DNA from: CAZVWJ01 sp964631325
GTDB lineage: Bacteria; T1Sed10-126
NCBI GenBank assembly: GCA_964631325.1
Contig: CAZVWJ010000039.1
Coordinates: 1-25,700, forward strand
Length of the DNA stretch: 25,700 nucleotides
Direction of reading: 5' to 3'
Positions 16,044-21,841 of the stretch are shown here, piece by piece. Each line of letters begins with the position of its first letter. Position 1 is the first letter of the stretch. A model generated the notes under the pieces. The model saw only the letters and a list, made by a program, of their open reading frames with translations, was not told the DNA's origin and searched no databases. The position numbers and the translations under genes were made by a program.

Positions 16044-16072
16044 ATAATAAATCTCTTTTCCAGATTTGTCGA
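16044..16072 (-). promoter_or_regulatory. promoter of tRNA-Ser(GCT)
   Basis: On the minus strand TCGACA (16072-16067) and TATTAT (16049-16044) are separated by exactly 17 bases, with the start expected about seven bases before the tRNA. Each box is a 5/6 match to the sigma-70 consensus. Confidence 0.75.
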
Positions 16073-16107
16073 GTAAATTATGAAAATAAACTTCCCGGTG
16101 ATTGAAA

Positions 16108-16530
16108 ATGACCGTTGAAGAAAAATCCGCCGGTATAGTTCCTTGCTATTCCGGGCGGGAACAACCGTTATTTTTGCTCTTACTTTATCCTCAGGGTCAC
16201 TGGGGATTTCCTAAAGGCCACGTGGAGGAAAAAGAATCGGACTGGGAAACCGCTTGCCGGGAGCTACGGGAAGAAACCGGTCTATCCAGACCTGAAAGGA
16301 TGGGAAATAAAACTGAATCTTTTGATTATTACTATAAATTAGCCGGTAAACTGAGACATAAAACGGTAATATTTTTCCCGGCCCTGGTTCAAGATAACAA
16401 CATTACCCTCTCCCACGAACACAGGGATTACCAGTGGCTGACTGCCACCGAAATTGCCGAACAAATTACGTATCAAAATGAAATTTCGATGTTTGAAAAT
16501 TTACTTCCGGAATTCAAAACTGAATATTAA
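16108..16530 (+). CDS. Nudix hydrolase, Ap4A-hydrolase-like
   Basis: A 140-residue Nudix protein. The complete Nudix box runs GHVEEKESDWETACRELREE and continues TGL, with the catalytic Glu residues in place. The context HWGFPKGHVE and the C-terminal half (HEHRDYQWLTATE) resemble the NUDT2-like asymmetric diadenosine tetraphosphate hydrolases, so Ap4A is the best guess for a substrate, by family resemblance only. ATG at 16108 with GGTGAT six bases upstream; a TTG two codons earlier is also in frame. The FGGY-like gene follows after 33 bases on the same strand and is probably co-transcribed. Confidence 0.9.
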   Translation: MTVEEKSAGIVPCYSGREQPLFLLLLYPQGHWGFPKGHVEEKESDWETACRELREETGLSRPERMGNKTESFDYYYKLAGKLRHKTVIFFPALVQDNNITLSHEHRDYQWLTATEIAEQITYQNEISMFENLLPEFKTEY

Positions 16531-16563
16531 TTTTCAAGTTTAAATTTTCACGGAGTTGATTTG

Positions 16564-17979
16564 ATGTCATTGCCTCGATTAGGTATTGAAGTAAGCCCGA
16601 CTGTGATCAAAGTGATCTGGCTCACTCAGCTCGGAGAATTAAAATCTATTGAAACTATCCCACTCCCCGTTAACAAGAAAGCGGGAGAAATCATCTATCC
16701 GGCTAACCAAACCCTTAAACGCCTCGAAAGTATCCCGGACCGTTTTCGTTTTAAAGGGGAATGGGAAGCGGCCCTGGCCACCGAGGGAACTTTTACCATT
16801 CTCTGGGATAACAAAAACGGTAAAACTCTTACCCCATTGCTTAACTGGAGAAGCACCCGGGGGAGCAGGGAGTATTCTAATTTCAATTCCGAACAGAAAG
16901 AATTAATTCACGCTGAAACGGGTATGGCTCCCTCCCAGGGCAGTCCCCTGGTAAAACTAATCCATTTTCTGAAACAGGAACAAATAAAGAAACTTGCCGG
17001 CGAAGACCGGCTACGGTATGGTAACTTAACCAGTTGGCTCCTCTGGCAGGCCACTGACGGTGACTTGCACTGGACAGATAGAACCCTGGCTCTCCGTACC
17101 GAGATGTTTAGCCCGAACACAAATAGCTGGTCCAAAAAACTCCTTCGTGAATTTGAGCTTCCTGCTTCAATTTTCCCTGCCGTGGAGAAAAAATTGCCTG
17201 AAGAAATTGCAGCCAATAGCCTGTGGGAACACGGCACCGTAGTAAGTTGCCTGGCCCGACAGGAAGCAAATATTATCGGCACCCAACCTCCACCTTTTTC
17301 CCGCAACCAGGTCCGGTTAGGGACAGATGGAATCATTACGGCTCCGGCGCCAAAGGACCATAACACACCCGCCCTTTCCCTCGTTGAAACACCCACCCCC
17401 CACGGACTTCAGCCACGCGTGTTAGGTAAAATACCGGCCGCAGGTAGTACTGTAAACTGGCTGATCAAGGTCCTGGGAATAAACCGGCAGACCTTTAACC
17501 TGTGGATCAGCCCCCCCTGGCCGGATGATCCACCGCTGTGGCTGACTTCTTTTTACGGGACCGGTGCTCCTTTCCAGACGGAACGGATGGCCGGTCTGCT
17601 TGGTTTCAGTGAAACTTCTTCCGCCCGTCATATTTGCCAGGGCCTGATCATTAGCCTGCTTCTGCACACTCGACAAATTATAGAGTATTTTCCGGATAAA
17701 GACTCCCGAACCGGAGTGACTCTTACCGGCAGTATGGGAAACTTTGAATCTTTTCCTGCCCTGGCTGCTGCCATCTGGGAGCGTCCCACTGCTCTTAACA
17801 ACACCCCACACTTAACCGCCCGGGGCGCCTTAATATATTCAGACTGGCAATTTGATTACCTCCAGGTTGATCCCTGGAAAGACCTGCACCAGGAAGTAGT
17901 TCTGGCTGAAAAGAACATTGAAATTGAAAGATGGTGGGCAAAATGGCAAGAAACGATAAATCAATTCAACCTTGAATAA
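16564..17979 (+). CDS. degenerate FGGY-kinase-like protein (probable pseudoenzyme)
   Basis: A 471-residue protein with the two-domain outline of FGGY carbohydrate kinases: ETGMAPSQGSPLVKLIHFLK, YGNLTSWLLWQATDG..WTDRTLALRTEMF and LLREFELPASIFPAVEKK in domain 1, and FYGTGAPFQTERMAGLLGF, ICQGLIISLLLHTRQIIEY, LTGSMGNFESFPALAAAIW in domain 2. The catalytic parts are altered: the N-terminal D-GTTS phosphate loop reads IEVSPTVIK (Glu9), and the loop that is normally GDQQAAxxG with the catalytic Asp aligns with ARQEANIIG (231-239), giving Arg232. The second glycine of the ATP-loop GG pair is Ser. Length is near normal and the frame is intact, so it is not a decaying pseudogene. ATG at 16564 follows GGAG by eight bases. 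Role unknown; a regulator or sugar-sensing protein is one option. Confidence 0.72.
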   Translation: MSLPRLGIEVSPTVIKVIWLTQLGELKSIETIPLPVNKKAGEIIYPANQTLKRLESIPDRFRFKGEWEAALATEGTFTILWDNKNGKTLTPLLNWRSTRGSREYSNFNSEQKELIHAETGMAPSQGSPLVKLIHFLKQEQIKKLAGEDRLRYGNLTSWLLWQATDGDLHWTDRTLALRTEMFSPNTNSWSKKLLREFELPASIFPAVEKKLPEEIAANSLWEHGTVVSCLARQEANIIGTQPPPFSRNQVRLGTDGIITAPAPKDHNTPALSLVETPTPHGLQPRVLGKIPAAGSTVNWLIKVLGINRQTFNLWISPPWPDDPPLWLTSFYGTGAPFQTERMAGLLGFSETSSARHICQGLIISLLLHTRQIIEYFPDKDSRTGVTLTGSMGNFESFPALAAAIWERPTALNNTPHLTARGALIYSDWQFDYLQVDPWKDLHQEVVLAEKNIEIERWWAKWQETINQFNLE

Positions 17980-17992
17980 GAGGGGCAACAAA

Positions 17993-18313
17993 TTAAATTC
18001 GTAGATCCATCATATTTCCAACCCCTTCCTCTTCAGAAACTTTTTTTTCTTCCACTTCTTCTTCCTCAAGTTCCGCTTCTTGTTCCTGGCGGCGGGCAAA
18101 ATAACCCGCTGCTCCCTGGCCCCCTTCTTCGTCCACAGTCTTGGACTCGGTAGTATTGACTGAATCAACGTTTTCCCGCAGTTCTTCTGCCTCCAAACGC
18201 CGTGCCGTGGTCGACCGGTGCCTTTTCGCAGCCCGATCCAGCTTATCGCTCTCTTTGGCGGCGCGACCTTCCTGCATAAACAAAACCTGCAGGTCCATGG
18301 GACTAACAGCCAT
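17993..18313 (-). CDS. small acidic, coiled-coil-type protein of unknown function
   Basis: A 106-residue protein I do not recognise. It begins MAVSPMDLQVLFMQEGRAAK, followed by a charged, helix-forming stretch (KESDKLDRAAKRHRSTTARR) and a very acidic region with EEEEVEEKKVSEEE; the end is GNMMDLRI. A short N-terminal SPxDLQ motif occurs, from memory, in several unrelated small hypothetical proteins of anaerobes, but I cannot name a family. AGGTG lies about seven bases before the ATG. It ends 13 bases from the stop of the convergent FGGY-like gene. It is on the same strand as the carboxyltransferase-like gene but separated by a 359-base repeat-rich spacer, so it may be a distal member of that unit. 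Confidence 0.65.
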   Translation of the reverse strand: MAVSPMDLQVLFMQEGRAAKESDKLDRAAKRHRSTTARRLEAEELRENVDSVNTTESKTVDEEGGQGAAGYFARRQEQEAELEEEEVEEKKVSEEEGVGNMMDLRI

Positions 18314-18455
18314 TTGGGGTCACCTACCCAAAAACAGTCTGGACGATCCCCCCTCACACGGAGCTATAATAGTTACATTCATATTATCGGCAATCCTCTT
18401 ATTAAACTTTAGTCTTAATAATTCTCAGAAAAATTATCGTAACTACTCACCTATC

Positions 18456-18502
18456 CTCTCTCCGCTGGTGGGAGAGAGCTTGTCCTGCGCATGGACAGGG
18501 CC
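18456..18502 (+). repeat. REP-like element, copy 1
   Basis: Two adjacent hairpins: CTCTCTCC/GGAGAGAG with a 7-base loop (18456-18478), then TGTCC/GGACA around TGCGCAT (18481-18497). The core at 18467-18502 matches the reverse complement of 21608-21643 at 33 of 36 bases. Confidence 0.8.
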
Positions 18503-18582
18503 AGAGAGGGGGACCATCAGTTTCTTAGACAAAATTTTTGCGTCAAAAAGCCCTTTAAAACCCTTTTTACCCCCATCTGTAT

Positions 18583-18645
18583 CTTCCCCCATCAAGGGGG
18601 AAGAGTTATTTTAAAGTTTTGCTCATCGCCCCATCAAGGGGGGGG
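18583..18645. repeat. tandem CCCCATCAAGGGG palindromes
   Basis: CTTCCCCC and GGGGGAAG form an 8-bp stem around ATCAA at 18583-18603. A second copy, CCCC-ATCAA-GGGGGGGG, lies at 18629-18645. Both share the CCCCATCAAGGGG core. Such G/C-run palindromes are typical dispersed intergenic repeats. Confidence 0.7.
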
Positions 18646-18672
18646 AGATTTTAGACCCTTTTCGGAGAGAGT

Positions 18673-20142
18673 TTAATTAGCCGTGGGGGGGCGAAAAGAG
18701 AGAAATTCAATCAGTTTATCCCGGGTTTCCCGGGGATAAATAACATCATCAATTAAACCACACCGGGCGGCTTCCCAGGGATCACCGTACTGATAAAAGT
18801 CAGTTGATTCAAACCGCTCCGTTGTAGATTGAAAATCAGCCGGGGCAATTTCCGCTTCCGGCCAGGCTAACACCAGGTCAGCCGGCTCCTGACGGCGGGC
18901 TAAAACGGGAAAGGAAAGGTTGTAGGCTTTGCGTAAAACTACGGTCAGAATTGGGGAAGAATAATAATGAAATCCTTCTACAAGTTCTCCCAGACCGGAA
19001 AAAGGGACTATTTCCTCCCGCTCACCGGGGATGAGGCCGGGCTGGTCTACCAGACGAATAAGCGGTAACTGTGATTTTTTGGCCCGTTTGATCAGACGGG
19101 AGATTTTCCTGGCGGCAGAAGGAGTAATTCCTCCGGCTAAATAATCAGGTTGATTCGCAACCAGGGCCACCGCCCGTCCCGCAAGCCGGGCAAAACCGGT
19201 AACCACGTTCCGAGCAAAATTCGGCTGGAGTTCCAAAAAACTATCCCCGTCAAAAAGTCCCCGGATTACCTTCTTAATCTCATAGGGCTTACTTTTATCA
19301 ACCGGAACCAACTCTGCAAGCGGCGTGGAAAGAGCCGGCGCTTCGCCAGAAAGCTGGAAGGGCACTTCTTTGTCGTTATCGGGCAAATAATTTAGCATTT
19401 CAATTGCTTTTTCCATTAACTTATCTTCATCACTGGCAACAATATCACAGAAATTAGTTCCCGCAGAAACTGTATTCTGAGATTTTTCCGCGCTCGCAGA
19501 AAAATCATCCGGAAGAAACTCAGCCCCTTCTTCTGTCAGCACAAAATCAACCAGCGGTGCCATAAAACTGTTAACGTTTTTTGTCCTTCCGGTAAACAGG
19601 CCAATCACGGGGAGCTCCCGGCGGGCTTCCACGAGGGCATCAAAAGCCTCCCCCCACTCGTCCAGTCCCTTGAGCTCAACAGGCGAAGTTAAGCCGCCCG
19701 GATTGACAATTACCAGCAAGGGAATCTGGTAATGCCGGACCCGTTGAACAAGTCGGGCAGCCTGGCGGCCACTGCCGGGTCTAAGGCCTTCACTCTCTGT
19801 CTCGGGAAAAACAAGCGCGGCAATGGTTCGATTATTTATCGTTCCAACCCCGGTCAGCAACCTTTTTCCCGACGAGGCTTGATCCGATAAAAAATCTATT
19901 TCTCCCGACAGGGGCTCAAACAATAAAAATGAATTGCTATCAAAAAGATGGGAAACCTGGACAACACTTTTACTTTTTTCTGAAGCTTTTGTCTGTTCGG
20001 AATCTAAATTTGGCTGTTTTTTGCGTAATTCGGAAAGTACTTCGGACGGACGGGCATTTTTTATAAAATCTTCACGATCGGTAGAAGCAGAATCGCTATT
20101 TTCTTCGGTAGACTCCGTCCCGCTTTCAGGTATTTCAGACAT
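18673..20142 (-). CDS. divergent biotin-dependent carboxyltransferase-like protein
   Basis: A 489-residue protein with the duplicated crotonase fold of acyl-CoA carboxyltransferases (propionyl-CoA carboxylase beta / MmdA type). The C-terminal half is the clearer: YEIKKVIRGLFDGDSFLEL (287-305), GFARLAGRAVALVANQPDYLAGG (316-338), LVDQPGLIPGE (364-374) and AWPEAEIA (426-433). The N-terminal half (about 65-255) has GVGTINNRTIAALVF, but the DSGGAR motif reads NPGGLT (147-152) and the GPCAGG region reads GLFTGRTK. In the second half the glycine pair of RKAYGGAY is replaced (RKAYNLSF, 404-411). Residues 1-60 are an acidic, Ser/Thr-rich extension. It starts three bases after the stop of the tail-anchored protein gene, with no good ribosome site, so translation is probably coupled. 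No biotin carboxylase or biotin carrier gene is in the window. Activity is doubtful. Confidence 0.75.
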   Translation of the reverse strand: MSEIPESGTESTEENSDSASTDREDFIKNARPSEVLSELRKKQPNLDSEQTKASEKSKSVVQVSHLFDSNSFLLFEPLSGEIDFLSDQASSGKRLLTGVGTINNRTIAALVFPETESEGLRPGSGRQAARLVQRVRHYQIPLLVIVNPGGLTSPVELKGLDEWGEAFDALVEARRELPVIGLFTGRTKNVNSFMAPLVDFVLTEEGAEFLPDDFSASAEKSQNTVSAGTNFCDIVASDEDKLMEKAIEMLNYLPDNDKEVPFQLSGEAPALSTPLAELVPVDKSKPYEIKKVIRGLFDGDSFLELQPNFARNVVTGFARLAGRAVALVANQPDYLAGGITPSAARKISRLIKRAKKSQLPLIRLVDQPGLIPGEREEIVPFSGLGELVEGFHYYSSPILTVVLRKAYNLSFPVLARRQEPADLVLAWPEAEIAPADFQSTTERFESTDFYQYGDPWEAARCGLIDDVIYPRETRDKLIEFLSFRPPTAN

Positions 20143-20145
20143 AAA

Positions 20146-21147
20146 TTAAGCGGTTAAAATGAGAAAAACTACGAGGATAATTATAAGCGCCATAATGACA
20201 GCAAAAATAATTACCCAGTTCTCCGTGATTACTTTCAGTGGATCAGACCCACCTTTTTGCATCCCCTGAGACTTTCCAGCGGCAGTACTGGCAGGTACCA
20301 ATATATTGACATCCTTGCCACACCTAATTTTGCCATAGACCCCCCGGCCGAATTGAACTCGCAGAGCCAGGGTATCCGCCTCTGAAACTTCTCGAGAAAT
20401 CAGTTGGGCAGGAATTAACCCCGAATCATCGCGGCGCTTATTTAATACATTGGCGATCTTCTGTAATCGACTGGGATAATTTCCGAGGTCAACATAAATC
20501 AAATCTCCTATTGAGATCTGATTAACCGGCACCCCCTTGACCGGATCAATCTCCACCTCGGCCGGAACAACATATTCTTCGTCCCCTTCCTGTTCCGCAC
20601 CACCGGCACTTTCTGTCGCCTCACCCTCCTGTTCCTGGATTCTTCGACTGAGTTCTATATCAATAGTAAGCTGCGGTTGGGTTAAATCCAGGTTATTGGT
20701 CAGTAAATCCCCTATTTCCAGCTCGATTTTATCAGGGTTACTGGCCTGAATCGCATCTTTAAGCTCCGTTCCCGCCCCCTGCAACGATTCGGAAAGGGCA
20801 GACTGAAGTGTCTCCGTGTTCCCTCCCATCTTCGGACCGGTTTTGTTAGCCCGGACCACCCGTTCCCCAAACTGGTCCGGGGATAAATCTATTGGTATTT
20901 CCAGAACCCCGTCGTCACTGGAAACAATCCCTGTTGCTGCTTCTAATCCATTTTCAATGAAACTCCAGACAATAAATATTAACCCGCCAAACCGACCATT
21001 GCTGGCCATAAACTTGACTTTGATACGTAATTTGGCAGGTTCAAGCAACTCATTTGCCTCAATTTCGTTCCCCCCCGAAGATTCCCAAGCAGCCTCAGCT
21101 AAAGATCGCGGGGCCTCCGCACCGTTTATGAAATCTTGTTTTGACAT
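20146..21147 (-). CDS. tail-anchored membrane protein of unknown function
   Basis: A 333-residue protein with no signal peptide and a single strongly hydrophobic segment at the very C-terminus (WVIIFAVIMALIIILVVFL), so the bulk should face the cytoplasm. The N-terminal part (about 1-160) is alpha/beta; an acidic linker with EQEGDEEYVV follows; the region VNQISIGDLIYVDLGNY to FGRGVYGKIRCGKDVNILV looks like a small beta domain that could be an adaptor. It resembles the uncharacterised DUF4899-type proteins in size and layout, but I cannot confirm this. ATG at 21147 follows GGAGG by eight bases. It is translated just before the carboxyltransferase-like gene, three bases apart, which suggests a functional pair at the membrane. 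Confidence 0.72.
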   Translation of the reverse strand: MSKQDFINGAEAPRSLAEAAWESSGGNEIEANELLEPAKLRIKVKFMASNGRFGGLIFIVWSFIENGLEAATGIVSSDDGVLEIPIDLSPDQFGERVVRANKTGPKMGGNTETLQSALSESLQGAGTELKDAIQASNPDKIELEIGDLLTNNLDLTQPQLTIDIELSRRIQEQEGEATESAGGAEQEGDEEYVVPAEVEIDPVKGVPVNQISIGDLIYVDLGNYPSRLQKIANVLNKRRDDSGLIPAQLISREVSEADTLALRVQFGRGVYGKIRCGKDVNILVPASTAAGKSQGMQKGGSDPLKVITENWVIIFAVIMALIIILVVFLILTA

Positions 21148-21352
21148 CAAATAATCCTCCCGGTAAATAATCTCCCCACTGTTAGCTAATTAAAGCCTCT
21201 CCAAAAAAGTTGGTTTCCTCACGCCATTGCCCTGACGTTCACAGAATTGTGGACCGGGCGTGGGCCGGCTCTTTGGATAACGCGTACGGGTCTCATTTTA
21301 TAATGACAATGACCCAGACACGTTAAATCAAAAATTTTACCTCTTTTAATGA

Positions 21353-21372
21353 ATTCCTGCTTTCGCAGGAAT
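21353..21372. repeat. ATTCCTGC hairpin
   Basis: ATTCCTGC and GCAGGAAT form a perfect 8-bp stem with loop TTTC. Short palindromes of this kind (TTCCTGC-GCAGGAA) are commonly dispersed in bacterial intergenic regions. Confidence 0.65.
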
Positions 21373-21522
21373 GACTTTTCGGAGAAAGCCTAATTAAAAT
21401 CATAACGCATATTATATAAATATCCACAAATTTCTTGAATTACTCCCGAAACCTTCCAGATCATCCCCATTATCCATCTCAATCACTTAAAATAATTTCA
21501 TAAGTTCACTGCAAAAAACTTC

Positions 21523-21554
21523 CCCCCCTTGTTGCGAGGAAACGCAAAGGGGGG
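21523..21554. repeat. nested poly-C/poly-G hairpin
   Basis: CCCCCCTT (21523-21530) pairs with AAGGGGGG (21547-21554). Inside it TGCG pairs with CGCA around the loop AGGAAA, with a GT bulge on the left side. Confidence 0.65.
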
Positions 21555-21607
21555 TGAATCGGTGATTTACAACCCTCCCCTCCTCTTAATAACGAGTACG
21601 CGTCACA

Positions 21608-21653
21608 GGCCCTGTCCATGCGCAGGGCAGGCCCTCTCCCACCGTGGGAGAGG
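21608..21653 (-). repeat. REP-like element, copy 2 (inverted)
   Basis: The reverse complement of the 18467-18502 core at 33/36 identity, followed by its own CCTCTCCC/GGGAGAGG hairpin (21633-21653). It is in the opposite orientation to copy 1, so the two copies flank the 18673-21147 gene pair as an inverted repeat. Confidence 0.8.
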
Positions 21654-21841
21654 AGATTTTTTGCAGGGGACTCATTTCATAAATACTAGATATTTTTGTT
21701 TCAGGATCGACCTTCAAAATTAATTTTGCCCCGTATTGGCGAATCTAAGCCACATCCACCCCCAGCCGCGGTGATTCCCGCTACCGAACAATCTTGTCCT
21801 TTTCGTCCAAAAATTCAACCAGATAAAGCCGGGGAAAATAT

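Larger units (their letters stand above)
18314..18672. other. 359-base spacer rich in REP-like palindromes
   Basis: No convincing gene is visible on either strand. The stretch holds a two-hairpin REP-like element (18456-18502) and two copies of a CCCCATCAAGGGG palindrome (18583-18603 and 18629-18645). It separates the carboxyltransferase-like gene from the small acidic gene on the minus strand. Confidence 0.7.
21148..21841. other. 694-base spacer with several palindromic repeats
   Basis: No convincing gene is visible. The region holds an ATTCCTGC hairpin (21353-21372), a nested poly-C/poly-G hairpin (21523-21554), an imperfect direct repeat of 16 bases (21277-21292 and 21589-21604, 14/16) and the second REP-like element (21608-21653). 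A promoter for the tail-anchored gene must lie here but I cannot pick it out with confidence. Confidence 0.7.

Noticed and set aside
16908..17396. A 162-codon open frame on the minus strand inside the FGGY-like gene
   Set aside because: Antisense shadow; the plus-strand frame shows family similarity over its full length.
18141..18614. A 157-codon plus-strand frame over the small acidic gene and the repeat spacer
   Set aside because: Its second half is a translation of palindromic repeats and its first half is antisense to a gene with a good ribosome site.
18456..21653. A CRISPR array or composite transposon
   Set aside because: Repeats are two or few, unevenly placed and palindromic, with no cas genes, no transposase and no target-site duplication found.
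21529..21723. A 64-codon plus-strand frame in the right spacer
   Set aside because: It runs through the REP-like hairpins and has no similarity or ribosome site that I can see.
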